A model generated the notes under the pieces. That model ran no database searches, was not told where the DNA came from, and saw nothing but the letters and a program-made list of their open reading frames with translations. A DNA stretch of 64,000 nucleotides. Source: Massospora cicadina. Taxonomy: Eukaryota > Entomophthoromycota > Entomophthoromycetes > Entomophthorales > Entomophthoraceae. The position numbers and the translations under genes were made by a program. Location of the stretch: assembly GCA_022478985.1 (NCBI GenBank), contig JAKSZP010007882.1:1-64000 (forward strand), written 5' to 3'. Position 1 is the stretch's first letter; each line of letters begins with the position of its first letter. Positions 45,191-57,799 of this stretch are shown piece after piece.

Positions 45191-45872
45191 AAGTATTGGA
45201 TACAAGTAAAAAAATAAAAAAATAAACCATAAACCATAGAAAAAAATAGATAAAAAGATAAAAAATATACAAGAAAATATATCCCCTCTTAAAAAGTATG
45301 AATAGTATATGTATTTCATCAGTTTTAATTCTTTAATGACCTCATGTTTTAGGGCGTGTGATCATTTACAATGTATCAGGGGAAGGGGGATACACTACTA
45401 TGGTAGAGAGAGTAATAACAAGGAACAAGTGAGTGTGGACGTTTGTCTGGGCTAATTCCTGTTATAACTAGGTACGTGGTCGTTATTGTGAGTTACAAAG
45501 AGGAATTAATTTAAGATCTCTATTTATTGTGAGATTCCTGACTTGGATTGAAGAGGCGTTCATAAGTTTATAATTGGCAAGTATGGCTGAGTGACCTTGG
45601 TACAGCATGTAGCTGTGAGAACCGTGCTTGTGTTAAATGTTAGTAAACATGAGAAGGAGAAGAGGATGAACTGCGCTGCTGAGAATGGCCATAAGAAGAA
45701 GCATTGAGCAAGGGGAAATTTTAGCTCTGCTGAAGCAGGAGAATTTTATTGGAATAAAGAACGCTGATTATTAAGATCAATTTTAATTGAGCTGTCTGGT
45801 TAATGATAAAGAAAGAAGCAGCATCTGCCTCCAAAGCACATATTAGCTGAATAATCTGGTCAAGCCAGGGGA

Positions 45873-46861
45873 TGTATTGGGATTTTTGAGGGCCCACAAT
45901 ATTAAGCTGCTACAAGTTATCAACTGCTATCTGTCTTATCCCACTTTGGCTCACTTTCTAATAAGAATTTTAAGGATGTTAGAGCATCAATGTTAATAAC
46001 TATTATCAGGAATGTTCTCATATGAGACTTTAGTTTAGCTATTTCAGAATCTAATTCAGACTCTGTCAATTAATGGCCTGTTGGGAATCATCCCCAACAA
46101 TGATCACCAGGAGTATGATTGTCAGCTTAATTATCAGCAATTAAATTTTTTTTAAGTGAGTTGGTCGGGATTTTTTACCAATCAATAAAATTTATGGAGT
46201 TACTGAAGCGTTGACAATGATTTCTGTGTTAGTAAATTGCAGGTTAACATGAGTAAAGTGCTATGCTGTAAATGACAAAATGTCTCAATACCAAATCAGG
46301 CTGCTAAGCTATAAAGGTTAATCTGCTGATGTTGGAGAAATGCGTTGGAACATGCTATTTCAGAATCCAACCCATGAAGGGTTGTAGCCTAGTTGGTAGT
46401 TGATACTGACTAGGTGGATGATGTGTTCATCGCTTTAGTATGACTCTTTAGGATAAGTTCATTGGCGAGGAATGCCATTTTCATTATGGTTTGAAAAAGA
46501 AGAGTTGAGCACCTAACTTCCCTATTTAAACTCTCTTGCTTTCTTAAATAAAACAGTAAAAGATTAGATAGTAAAATGATTTTTAATATATCTTGTGGAA
46601 GAGCTAGAGGATAGCTTTCCTTATCTATTTTTTGCTAAAGTTCTTTTGTATAGAAAATAAAAGGATAGTTCCCTAATCCAATCTGTTCTCAAGTTACTAA
46701 CAATAAGGCTGTCATTACCTTTCTCATGGGAGAACATCAATCAAGAATGAATCAACTTATGAGAAGAAATCAACGGATTTTTCTTTCCATAAACTATCAG
46801 GCAACATTATCTTTGATAAATCAGCTACTTGAACTTGTGCAGCATACCCAAAAAGTTTAAA
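45873..46861 (+). repeat. Element D 3' LTR (989 bp)
   Basis: Starts TGTATTGGGATTTTTGAGG after a purine tract (AGCCAGGGGA) and ends CCAAAAAGTTTAAA. Partner of 36842-37830. Confidence 0.87.
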
Positions 46862-49113
46862 AAATGACTATGACCATACAGTAGATAATTATAGGTAGCG
46901 GTGCACCCTCTAACTTATAAACCATTTGTCCTTACCATGGCCTTATACCTTAAGAAGTTCAAATAAGTGCAATTTTATAATGTGAATGTAGATAAGAGCT
47001 CTTTAATACAAGATTAATGCTATCCCTTTAGCCTCCTAGAACCTTAACATCCTCAATGTTCCTCTGATATCTAAATAGAAAGGTTTAAGAGTTTTACAAT
47101 GCTTCTGGGTCACCCTCTGGGCCCATTAAAATTATGCAATCCAGGGAGTTAAGAAACCTTAAGGTGGTACAATCAGCCCAAGTTTGGTTGATACCTATAC
47201 CAAAACCTCCCTCCTAGGGTACTGTTGTACACATTGTTGACTTGACTTAGAATTTTAATTTCCTCATTCTTTGTTAGGTACTATTCAGAAATTGCTTTGG
47301 TGAATGCACATAATAAATTGTAAACGCGTAACAATGTCTACACTCTTATTCAAATCCCTCTACCATTACACATCTCTACCTTTTGTTTAATATTTATTCT
47401 TAAATTTCTTTAAAAGGTAGATACCACTATAGTTATTGTACCTATCATTCCCATTGTACTTTCTGTCAATTGTTTTCTCAAAATTAGGACACCATTTCTC
47501 AGAGGCTGAAAGGTTAACTATAAGTATCTACCGCTATTATCCAATAGTGCACCACTGTTTACCTGAGTTGGTTATTATCATTTAGACAATGTTCCTGACA
47601 TAGAGATTACTATACTAGGAAACTTAGAAAAAGCATACATCATAGATCTTCTATATGATTGAAAGGATTTGGACCTTTTCTGGGGAGAAATTCCAGTGGT
47701 TAAAGAAAGAACAAGAGTTCCAGCAAAAAACTTAAACTGTGCAGTAGTGTGCGTTTGCCATGCAATACATATACCGGTTTGAATCCCAAGGACAATAATT
47801 TTCAGAACCTTGATCTATCAATTTATTCTATCCCTTAAGTCCATTTTGATCTTCCAAGATTCATGCATATTAGCCAATTCTCATCCCATCTCAAAATTTT
47901 TCCACCCATTTCTATTGTGCATGGTGAATGCCAAATGGCTTGCTCATATTGGCTGAATCCCCTGACTAAGAGTTAAACTTATACAAAAAGTTAGCTTTTC
48001 AATAAGTGGTGAGTCTTAAACAAAATAACAATTCAAGAATTGAGGTATATACCAAATAACTTTCCCTGATTTAGGGGTCCCCTTCTTATGGGAAAATTCT
48101 GGTCTATTATCTAATTTAAACTTCCTTGATATAAATAAATACATATGCTGAAGACCATTTGCTATTCTTAACTAGCATTGTGTTTCATGCTTTATTGGTT
48201 GAAAAAGACCAATTGTATGATAAAAAAATACATTATGCTAATACCCAACGCTCCTCCTGCTGGAGACCTTTCCATAATGTCCAACTCATAAGTTGTCTTA
48301 GTGAACATCACTATCCTAGCTTTTGTTGAGGGAGTATCTGTAATTCTCCTATTCTAATGAGGTGGTGTTGTATCAAAGTCCAAATTTCCAAAGAGCTAAA
48401 TATTAAACATATGAGAAACAAGACACCACAGATGGTGCTCACGCCTTGAGGGCACAAGTACAAATTAAAAAAGGGCATGAAGATCGTCAGGTGGCACAGG
48501 AAGAAATAACTTTGATAGATCTAAGACAGAGTTTAAAAAAGTTGATATTCGCGTTCTAGGCCTTAGAAACTTTTATTAAAACTCATTTAGACTATATTAA
48601 TTGAGGAACTGATTTAACTTTTGGTTTTAAAAAGTATAAAATGGCTTATGTGTTGATTATCTCTCTAAGGAGGTCCGCAGCCAGTCTATCCCAAAGGTGC
48701 ATCAGATAAAAGGTTAATAGATTTCTATTAACAAAGAGGTCAACCAACAAAGAAGTTGGTCTGACGAGAATAATTATAAAGGAGATTGGGGATGAGTCAT
48801 GGTAGTTTTATCACTGCACTAAACCGAAAATTAAACTAATAATCAAGACTATTATTAATGGTAGTACTATAACTTGAATATAACTGAACTTGAGTTTTGA
48901 ACTGAAGATAAGTATTGCCTAATTTTTAATATTAAAATTGGAAAGTTACTCAAATCCATATTTAAAAATCAAATGTAACAACCCATTATAGTTGGTAACA
49001 TAAATTGCAAACTTTAATACAGTTGATGTAACACTTTTAATCTTATCACGCGACTTCTTGGTACCAATTTGGGCATGCTTTGCCCTTATCCGCATTAGTC
49101 TAAAATATGTTTA
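46862..49113. other. Unassigned AT-rich DNA, one orphan primer-binding-site-like motif
   Basis: No gene found. At 48433-48452 the plus strand reads TGGTGCTCACGCCTTGAGGG, like the primer-binding sites of B, G and H2. It is preceded by AGACACCACA, so the bases before 48431 may be the end of an old 5' LTR. The 48440-48800 stretch then reads in part like a leader or Gag (QVQIKKGHEDRQVAQEE). No partner LTR was found. The right end may belong to element K. Confidence 0.4.
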
Positions 49114-49715
49114 AGATAAGGGAGGGTAGTTGACTTGGTACCTTTTCCTTGAAAACATCCCCCTTGTTTTTAAAGTTTGTCAAGATAGGCCACTGAGAGC
49201 AGTCGTTCCTCCAAGCATACCAGGATTGATGGAGAGATTTGTCCCACTGAGGTGAGATAAGCAGGGAGAACTGGTAATCTAATAAAAGGATCCAGTAAAC
49301 AGAATTAAGCTTTTTAATAGATGTTAAGGCCCTTTTGTAATAAACTGATAATTCATCATGCCAAATTATGGTGTAGAGCTTTTGGAAAGGTTCAAAACTC
49401 AAATAAAGAGTAAATCAAAGCTGGGGGTAAATACATGTCTTTTTAAAACTAACAGGAGCGAATATTTATAGGTTGAATTTCACCCTGTTTCTTTCAGGGT
49501 AGCAAAGGCCTCCATCAGCAAGAACTTCTGAACCCTGAATTTTGTCAGGTGAGGTATTGACGGCAGGCTTTCCTCTGATAACTTTGCTAGACTTTGAGGG
49601 ATATTGCTCTACTGAGATTGGTTAATTTTTAGTCAGCATTTTAGTAATAGGAAAATTCGTATCAAATGAAGAATGAGCTTAATCAAACCAATTTGTTGCA
49701 GGTTAATTATCAACA
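49114..49715 (-). repeat. Element H1 3' LTR (about 602 bp)
   Basis: Pairs with 55796-56430. Its minus-strand start reads TGTTGATAATTAACC next to the purine tract. The opposite end is eroded (AGATAAGG instead of a TG dinucleotide). Confidence 0.8.
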
Positions 49716-49979
49716 ACGTCCCCTCAAGATCTTTACAAGGGGTATGATGTTTACGCAGAAATCAACTATGCACATGATTTACAACAGTGTCAGTACCAGT
49801 AGCAGTAATAGAGTATTCGTGCCCACCTTGGTATAGTACCCAGTAGGGTCCAGACCATGTAATGCAAGTTTATGATCTCTACCTTAGGGCGATGGTGGTA
49901 GAATAAGAATAGATCTCCCAAAAAGTACTTGGGGAGAGCAGGTAGTCGCTGATTATATTTTTCACCTTTGCTAAAGTAA

Positions 49980-50720
49980 GCACTTTTTTATAGTTCAGTA
50001 GCCATAGACTGGAGTCATATGATTTTTTCAATTAACCATTGTAGTTAAGCTATACATTGTTTAAATTAGCTGACTCAAGAATAGGGTGAAGGCTAGCTGG
50101 CAACAGTGGTTCGCGACCATATAAAGCTTGAAATGGAGACATCTAGTATACTCTGTGGCAATTCAAAGATAGGCAACAAGGCGCTAGGGAGCAATCGTTC
50201 CAATGCAATGGATCAGCTGTAGCTAACTTTTGTAGAATAGAAACAAAGTGTATAAGCATGTTTGACAGTACCATTGGTGGCTTGATGATAAGGCGCCATA
50301 ATAAAAAGCTTTATGCCGAGAATTTAAGTTAATTCTTGAATGATGGATGAGATAAATTCATGCCATTTTTGACAAGTATACTCATGGGAATTATGTCTGG
50401 AGAATATTTATTGGTACAAGAAAAGGGCTGTAGCTCTTGCAGTGGCGTTAGGCACGAAAGTGGTATCTACCCACTTGGTTTTTTGACAAAATTGCAAGAA
50501 TAATATAGCGATAGCCATATACAGCTACAGGAAATGGTCTAACAACGTCAATACTAATGGTATCAAACTTGGCCCCAGGAGCTATAAGCTCAAATTTAAA
50601 GCGTTAGGTAAATTTATTTTGAGAGTGGCATAACAAGCAAGTTTCCAAAACGTCATGAATAGAAAAAGCCATATTCTCCCAGTAGCACTTAGTTTTTAAC
50701 CACTCAAGGGCTTTTTTAAT
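49980..50720 (-). pseudogene. Element H1 integrase, broken
   Basis: On the minus strand near 50490-50580: FDTISIDVVRPFPVAVYGYR, the start of the catalytic core with its first Asp. Near 50270-50310, YHQATNGTVKHAYTL gives the third catalytic region, with Lys where the family has Glu. Stops separate the pieces. Confidence 0.75.
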
Positions 50721-51089
50721 ATCTCATGACCAAGGGTTTTATAATGCTCCATATTAGTTTCCATGCAAAGCAAAGGTTGAAGGTAAGGTAAGAAGGAGGC
50801 ACCAACCTGTTTTACTAACGTCCCATCAACAACTTTGGTGTTAACAGCCATCTTCTTCCACCAGGATTGGAAATCCAGGGATTTTTGGGTTCACAAGCTA
50901 GGAATAAGGGAGAAGCTCATAAATCTGATCCTCCTCTGGGATAGAGATATGTAAGGTAAGGAGGTGAGACATTCCATCCACATTTTGGTGGATGGCTCTG
51001 GATTGGTGAACTATAGAAAATTCATAATTTTGTAGCCTAAGAGCCCATTGAGCCAATCTACCATCAGGATAATTCATTTGACACAGCCA

Positions 51090-51520
51090 GAGAAGAGAAG
51101 CGTGATCTGTAACAATGGTAAAATGTTTACCATGTAGGTAGTGGTAAGGGTTTTATAGAAAGCAAAACCACAAGGAATTCACATTCAGTTATGGAGTAAT
51201 TTTATTCAGCCTGGGTCAATCTCTTGCTAAAATTAAGCGACGAGATGTCTGATTTGGTCAGCATCTAACTGAAATATGATGGTACCCACAGCGGCGTTAA
51301 TGGCACCAGTAAAAAGAACAAACGGTTGATCAAAGTTAGAATGTATTAAAACGGAAGCATATAATAAGGTGGTTCGCAAGGAGTCAAAGAACTGTTGCTG
51401 TTTTAAGACCCCAGAAGAAGAGCACAATTTAAGCAAGAGCTCATCTAAAGGTTTGGCAAGGTCAGAAAAGTGGGATATAAACTGGAGATAATAGCCTGCC
51501 ATTTTAAGAAAGACTTAGAT
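51090..51520 (-). pseudogene. Element H1 RNase H, broken
   Basis: The frame 51233-51502 reads MAGYYLQFISHFSDLAKPL (RT-RNase H tether) and then HSNFDQPFVLFTGAINAAVG. The catalytic TDAS has become TGAI, losing the Asp. The remaining RNase H (RLTQAE, ITECEFL) is frame-shifted downstream. Confidence 0.8.
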
Positions 51521-51639
51521 ATTGCGCAGATTTTTAGGAGAGGACATGCGTTTAATTGTGGATACTAATCTGGAATGGGCAGGATTCCTTGCCGTGTCAT
51601 CTTATGCCCTAAATTTCCATCTTTCATTCAAAGAACTAC

Positions 51640-52370
51640 ATTTAGACGGTTTTAATTTCAAAGAGGCTTCACATAACCGCTAAAATACCTGATGAAAATG
51701 ATCAAGATGAGATTAAAAAGTCCTAGAAAAACGGTGACGTCTAGGTAAACAAGAACGCACATGAGCTAAGATCCCCAAACAACTGGTCCATAGTCCGCTG
51801 GAAAGTAGCAGGGGCGTTACATAACCCCTTTGGCATCTGGGTGGGCTTAATCACCCCTTCATTAGAATTGAGAGCACACTTTGCATGATCCTCAGAAGAG
51901 AGGTTAATCTTCCCGTAGCCTCTGGCTAGTTCCATGAGGATAAATATTGATAGACATCCAAAGATTCTAAAGAGTCTTTTATATGGGGTAAATGGTAGTT
52001 GTCCTATTGAGTGATAGAATTTAATTGTCAGTAGTCCATAACAATGCGGTGGCTTCCACCTTTTTTTAATCAATAGGAGAGGAGAGGACCAGGGGATAAT
52101 CAAAGGTTGGTTGAGTCTAGAATCAAGTAGTTGTTTTCATTCAAGAGTGACTTGAGCTTTATCAGTTTATTATTTTCAATAGGGATGAGAGCGTGGGCAG
52201 AGTCTCCACTATTGACTTGGTGTTGTACGCCCTTAATGTGGCCATAATCATGGGGGCCAGAGGAGAAAATATTAGAATACTCTTCAATTAAAGCTTTGGC
52301 AGCAAACTTTTGGTCAGCGGATACATCAGACCCTGATTTGCACATGCACCATGGCAACAACATGGGGCTC
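51640..52370 (-). pseudogene. Element H1 reverse transcriptase, broken
   Basis: The frame 51741-52103 contains GYGKINLSSEDHAKCALNS and PTQMPKGLCNAPATFQRTMD, typical RT palm. The active site in the adjacent frame reads VYLDVTVFLG: one Asp codon of YLDD is missing. Upstream, 52100-52363 holds the protease-RT linker. Confidence 0.82.
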
Positions 52371-52559
52371 CTCTAATTCTAAATCTCAGAGGGTCCCATA
52401 ACCTTGGACTCCCACCACCTGGTCATAAGGAAAAAGTTGAATGTAAGCGATAAGGTGATATGGTTCAATTAGTTTAAGGAACTGATTAAGAATGGCAAAA
52501 GGGCAGTGACGGTGCCTTGATAGGCCAGGTATAAAACCTCTGGACAAGGGAAAACTTCA

Positions 52560-53200
52560 ATTAAAGGATGGGGTAGCTAATCCAGAAATTCTGATTAAGT
52601 GATCAGGAGGGGACCAACTGAATTCTGGTGTCCACCAATACCTGATCCTGAGGAGGTATAGTGATGACATTGAGGAATATAAATTCATCCCTTCCTCAGT
52701 ATCAACCATAGGATGGGGCAGCTTAACTTTGGGCTCCCAAAACATGATACTCCAAGCGGTTGACAGATGCAGGGGATTCAAGCAAACATGTTCTCAGTTT
52801 CCATTTCCCTTTTTCTTGAGAGAGGCATTTAAAATTAAGGAAACTCGGTATCTAAGTATGTAAATAAAGTTATCCTTTAATTTAAGAATGGCTGCATGCC
52901 CCATAAGGAATTTAGTGCCAAATAAGAGGTCATAGCTATTATTATCTAATGCTATAGAAGAGATGGAGAGCTGTAGGCCACCTAATTTCAGGGGAAATTG
53001 AGAGTAGACGCCTATAGTGTAGGCGTAAGCAGAACCAGCTGTTTTATACTTTAGAGAGTGGTTGAGGTCATGCTAAATTTAGTAATCCATATTAGTCGAG
53101 ATGAGATTATAACAGGGGAACCAGAGTTGATGATAGCAAGCTCCTTCACTTTGTGGACTACTGCTTAAATACATGTTACAGTCGCTCCCCACAGATCTGA
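52560..53200 (-). pseudogene. Element H1 protease region, broken
   Basis: A minus-strand peptide near 53100-53130 reads AIINSGSPVII; the family motif DSG has become NSG. The flanking frame is interrupted. Confidence 0.6.
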
Positions 53201-53265
53201 GATAGAATACATAGCCATAGGGGCGGACTAGGAATAATATAAATGGAAATATCACTATGTTACTT

Positions 53266-54560
53266 TCAACTAAAAGCTAAATAGAATTTCCCCTCTAGGA
53301 GCACTAGAACTAGTAAGGTCAGCAGAAACATTATGGATTTATTAATTATGAGGCACGGTGGAGTGATCAGCATAGGGAGCCTCTTGCCATATGCTAACCC
53401 CTCTTTTGCTTTTTCATCAGCCATTTTTGTCCAACAACGTTGAATAGAATGGTTATGACATCCACAATAGGTGAAGTTAGGTTGATTGAAATTGTTTTCA
53501 GGCTCATTGCCATTAACCACATGGATGTGTTGTTGATAGGCTGACGTGGAAGTGGGAGCAACAGAGATAATGGAAGTAGGAATTTTGAGGAATTCCTCCT
53601 TAATATCTAGAATATAAGTAAGTTTTATTTTACTAAAGTAATGTGCAGATGAAGATTTAATTTGAATTACAATGTGTATAAGGCAGCAACAAATCACATC
53701 ATCAAGTGTAAGTCGAACTGTTAGTCACCAAAGTGTGAGTTTCAGAGTAGAAACGTGAAGCATTTTTCAGAGAGGACTCTTCGCATCTTAGCTTCATACT
53801 CATAAACGCTTGTTTCTATTTTCATGGTAAGATCGTTACAAGATTCCTCAATAAGCGCTGCTTTAAATTAGCCCAAGTACTGCAATTAATCAGGTGGAGT
53901 AACTTTATTCCTTGGCAGATCTACTAAGGCAAGATGGTAAGTATTTAACTTTTTTGATAGCCAGGAGCTTCCCCATCGCACTTTAAAATATAGAAAAAGG
54001 AGGCGAAACTACCCTCTCTGAGGTGAACTTATCTTAAAAAGGAATAAAAGTAGTTCCCCCAGGAGCTGAAATAACGTTAACACCCACTGGTCTATTATGA
54101 TTAATTTCTGATATTCATACTTGGAGGGAGGCACAAACATTTGATGTTGATCAGCTTGGTGACAAAAACCATATAATCGTCTTTAAGGTCTCCATTTAGG
54201 GAAATCAGCGATCAGAAAAAGCTTTTTGTTGGAGTTCACTTTGTAATGACTACATCTTGACATGTTAGATTTAAATTAGGAATTAGAGCTTTCAGTTATT
54301 TTACTACAATCTACTGATTTCTTCTTTTTGGAGGTTTAGCTCTTAGGCGAGGTAATCGTAAAGGTGGTAGGCATTGTCCAATCCTTACTTTTAACATAGA
54401 TGGTATGGTTCAGGTCAACATGTTCTCATGTGCAGTGCAACGAGCAGCTTTGAGTGATATTATCAACATCTCACTCCAGAGTGAGAACAAGGTTGCTTAA
54501 CAAGGAATCCCCAAAGGTGAAAGTAAATACACTGTTGGTCCAAAAGGAACAGTAGGTCTA
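53266..54560 (-). pseudogene. Element H1 Gag with zinc knuckle
   Basis: The frame 53266-53697 ends with NFTYCGCHNHSIQRCW, a C-X2-C-X4-H-X4-C knuckle whose first Cys is Phe. Upstream on the minus strand (53700-54280) is a decayed capsid. The Gly-X-Y tract lies further 5' at 54556-54760. The order (collagen-like tract, capsid, knuckle) is the same as in H2. Confidence 0.65.
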
Positions 54561-54760
54561 GGGGCCAAGGGGCCCAGGTTTTCTGGGTGAACAAGGATGT
54601 CCAGGAGGACCAGGGTGCCCATAACAAGGCGGCCCATGAGGACTGTCATCCCCATACTACCAGGGGCCCCATTGCTCCTTCAAGTCTGATGGATCCCCTT
54701 TCCCCAGGGAGCCTGGTGGACCGGCGGGGCCAGGAGGAACCAGAGGTTCTTGTAACCCTG
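54556..54760 (-). pseudogene. Element H1 collagen-like Gly-X-Y tract, broken
   Basis: Minus-strand frames read PPGPAGPPGSLGKGDP and, after a frameshift and a stop, GHPGPPGHPCSPRKPGPLGP. GPP, GPA and GPL triplets recur every three residues, as in collagen. The same kind of tract occupies the homologous place in H2 (62500-62710). In plus orientation the region is rich in CCAGGAGG-type words. Confidence 0.65.
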
Positions 54761-54920
54761 GGCCTCAACCATTTGTTAAAGTACCGACTTAAATTGAGTT
54801 ATTTGCCATGAAGTTTACTCAATAAAAGTATCAAGTCAATACAAAAGGTCAGCGAGTGATAGTAGTAGTCAATTCTCAATGATTGTGATAGTTTAAGTAA
54901 ATCAAGTAGCAACTTCCTCA

Positions 54921-55224
54921 GGGGGTAGAAGGTGAGTCACTAAGGGTATAGCTATCAACCTGAAGGTTGCAGGTTTGATTCCCGCCCTTCACACATCAAT
55001 TGGGGTGCATCCAAAGGAAGTTATTGGCTGTTATTAGGTCTAATAACATGAAAACCTTACCCATATTGTAAACAGAAAAATCCAAGTCCTGATCTGGAGG
55101 TGAAAAACTTTCTATGACAGAGTTGACCCTGCTCAGGTTTCATGTCAAAATTTACTTTCTTTCTTTTGGTAATGTCTGTACCCTGGTCAGCTTGCCTCAA
55201 ATAAATAAATAATAAATAATGAAA
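54921..55224 (+). mobile_element. SINE family I, copy 2 (plus, 304 bp)
   Basis: Starts GGGGGTAGAAGGTGAGTC. The B-box is GCAGGTTTGATTCCCGC and the tail is GCTTGCCTCAAATAAATAAA. Flanks AAGTAGCAACTTCCTCA (54904-54920) and AAGTAACAACTTCCTCA (55225-55241) are 16 of 17 identical. It matches 20083-20366 across its length and is inserted in H1. Confidence 0.92.
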
Positions 55225-55795
55225 AAGTAACAACTTCCTCACTCAGAAGGCTAGCTACTCCAACGTTCAGTTGAGTAAGTTGATTCTGGATGAAAATATT
55301 TTGGTTGTGATTTTTGAGTATTACTTCACAGTTATCACATACTACAAGGGAAGCCAAGTTGTAAAACTCCAAGAGATAAGAGTGTAGTTCCTGCAACAAA
55401 GCAAACTATCTCAGTATTTCTTGACGGTGAATTTCAACATCATTTGAATTATTTGATGGGTGGCGGAGGTGTACAAACTGGTGTAATTATTGCTTAGTGC
55501 AAGATACTTCTACCTCATAGCTGGGTAAGGTGGAGGATTCATACAAAGCTTGCATGTTAGAAGGAAAGTAGATCCTTAATTTTGATGGGAGCGATTTTCT
55601 GGGAAAAGAGCACCTAATAATAAATGATTAATAGTATCAGCCATATCTGTAGGCTGAAACTGATAATTTTGGGGTTTGAGAGTAGGAATGGAAATATTGA
55701 GGGTAGCGTGGAATTTTACTTGAGTAGGTTCATTGTTTTGGGGTTGTGATTTCCATTATTGTTCACCCATTGAGGCATGCTTGATTTTTCAGTAA

Positions 55796-56430
55796 GAGGT
55801 TAAGGGTGGTCTCAATTGAGATCCTCTATTGCAAATATATTTATTCAAATAAGTTTGGAGAGCACCTGGTAGCACCATTTTATTGTTAAGATAGAGTCTC
55901 TGAAGGCAGTCGTTCCTCCAAAGCATATCTGGATGGATAGAGAAATTAGTCCCGCTGAGGTGAAATAAGCAGGAAGAGCTGGGCAACCTAATAAAGGGAT
56001 CCGGTGAGCTAAATTAAGCTTTTTAATAGATGTTGAGGGACCTATTGTAATTGACTGATAATTTATTATGCGAATTTCTGGTGCAAAATTGCTGAAAAAG
56101 CACAAAAGCTCAAATCAAAAGTAAACCAATGTTGGAGGTAAAAATGCTCCTTTATTATACTAAAAGGAGCAAATATTTATAGGTCGAAATTTCAACCTGT
56201 TTCTTTCATGGTAGCAAAGGCCTCCACCAGAAAGATCTTCTGCACCTTAAACTTGGTCAGGTGAGGGGTTGACGGAAGGCTTTTCCATTAATAACTTTGC
56301 TAGACTTTGAGGGATAGTGACCTACTGAGATTGGTTAATTTATAGTCAGCATTTTAGTAATAGGAAAATTCGGATCAAATGAAGAATGAGCTGAATCAAA
56401 CTAATTTGTTGCAGGTAAAATCCCAGCACA
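55796..56430 (-). repeat. Element H1 5' LTR (about 635 bp)
   Basis: Partner of 49114-49715. On the minus strand it starts TGTGCTGGGATTTTACC at 56430. The inner edge near 55796 is approximate. Confidence 0.78.
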
Positions 56431-56435
56431 GTTTA

Positions 56436-57418
56436 TGACAGTAGCTATATCATGAGACATGTCATAAACATAAGCTTTAAGACACCTCCTTCAGGAGCAT
56501 CGCAAGAGAGAAGATTTTGTGGGTGTTGAGTTGAGGATTGTACTCCAACCATCCAGTAGAATGTTTAGGTCTTTTTAGACATAGGAGTAAGAATTATTTA
56601 ATATATAAGTATACAATTAAATAAAAAGTATCCTTAGTTGATGAGTATATAAATTTTGCTATATAATAGTGAAAATCAAAAATATTTAGCAGAAAAATTT
56701 TAACCCCAAATTTATTTTAGGGGACGATATTTAGGGGAATAGGTGCTAAAACTTACTGGAGTGTGGTCATGCACTTTTAAGACAAGATCTATACTTGATT
56801 TCTTCAGGGTTTCTGTGGCATCTTATGACCTTCTTTAATTAAAAGTATTCTTTTGCTTTATTGGGTTTGAACATCAACAGGAGCGGTTAATTTTATAGAT
56901 CAGGGTTAAACTCTAAAATCATCAGTGATTAAATTATTGATTGGACTGAATTTCTGACAGCACTCCCTTCTAGATCTTAGCGTAAAGAGGTAAAGGGTTT
57001 TATATTAACAATGTACTCAGTTCATCACAGAATCCTGAGTAATCTTGACAATCAAATGTTCATTTCCCTTTTTATAAATGCCCTTATAAGGTCCTGACAA
57101 TTTAGACACAATTTGTTATCTCCTCCACTTGGCTGGTGATAGTAAAAAAGGACTAAATTACCTGGCTGGAAGGCATGTAGGGGGACATGTTTATTGTTAA
57201 ACTGATTATCTCTGGATGCAGTAACAGACAAATTTTCTGAAGTCAGAATCTGAAGCCAAATTATTTCATAAGTGATACTTTCATAGTAACTTTGGAGGCT
57301 TTGAGGGGATGTTAGGACTAATATAGATTGCTATAGAGTGCAATTGGGGAATTCTACTATACAAAGCCTAGAATGGGGACATTTTTGTAATCTGATTGTA
57401 ATTAATTCATTAGCTAAG
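56436..57418 (-). pseudogene. Element K integrase C-terminus and 3' flank
   Basis: The minus strand near 57070-57230 reads HVPLHAFQPGNLVLFYYHQP and then a GPF-like KLCLNCQDLI stretch, the integrase C-terminal domain of yet another Ty3/gypsy copy. Its catalytic part lies beyond H2 at 63835-64000. CTAAG at 57414-57418 next to H2 and CTAGG after it fit a target duplication with one change. Confidence 0.75.
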
Positions 57419-57765
57419 TCTTGAAGTTTTTGATTACGCTTCAAGGTTACCAGGAATTCTATTGAAGTTACTTTAGTGGAATCTACAGTAACAATAGACT
57501 TTAATAAAATAATAGCAAATAGGTTCACAAAAAGACTAACTTGTTATAGTGAAAGACTTATTTCTATAGGTTTTGTTTTGGTCCATTTCTGATCTGATCT
57601 TTTTAATCACCAAGAGATCAAATCTTCTATGATTTTATTATGGGATACGCCTGATCATTCATAGATGATTTGAGGAGATCAAAACCACTAATTTCACTTA
57701 TCAATCAGTTGAGGAATACTGGAGTAAAAAAATTGGATAAGGAAAAATTAAGCAAAACCTCAAAC
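57419..57765 (-). repeat. Element H2 3' LTR (about 347 bp)
   Basis: Pairs with 63495-63834. Both terminal dinucleotides are mutated here (TC..AA), so the edges rest on alignment to the partner. Confidence 0.8.
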
Positions 57766-57799
57766 TTTTCCCCCAAAATCAGTCGTGGAGGTTGATGAG

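Larger units (their letters stand above)
36842..46861 (+). mobile_element. Ty3/gypsy element D (10 kb), hosting element E
   Basis: LTRs 36842-37830 and 45873-46861 (both 989 bp) share long words such as GTTACTGAAGCGTTGACAAT. Flanks AAAGG and AAATG are a 4-of-5 match for a target duplication. The plus-strand order is Gag, protease, RT, RNase H, integrase, all close to A and B at peptide level. The primer-binding site directly after the left LTR is split by element E (37843-40030). Stops and frameshifts throughout. Confidence 0.9.
49114..56430 (-). mobile_element. Ty3/gypsy element H1 (7.3 kb)
   Basis: LTRs at about 49114-49715 and 55796-56430 share long words (for example GACTTTGAGGGATA, TCAGCATTTTAGTAATAGG). 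GTTTA at 49109-49113 and 56431-56435 is the target duplication. The minus-strand order is Gag with collagen-like tract and zinc knuckle, protease, RT, RNase H, integrase. A polypurine tract (CTTGAGGGGACGT, minus) adjoins the 3' LTR. A SINE (54921-55224) is inserted in the Gag or leader part. The LTR inner edges are less certain than the outer ones. Confidence 0.87.

Noticed and set aside
54587..54811. Plus-strand 74-codon frame
   Set aside because: Antisense shadow of the Gly-X-Y tract of H1; GC-rich repeat DNA leaves several frames open.
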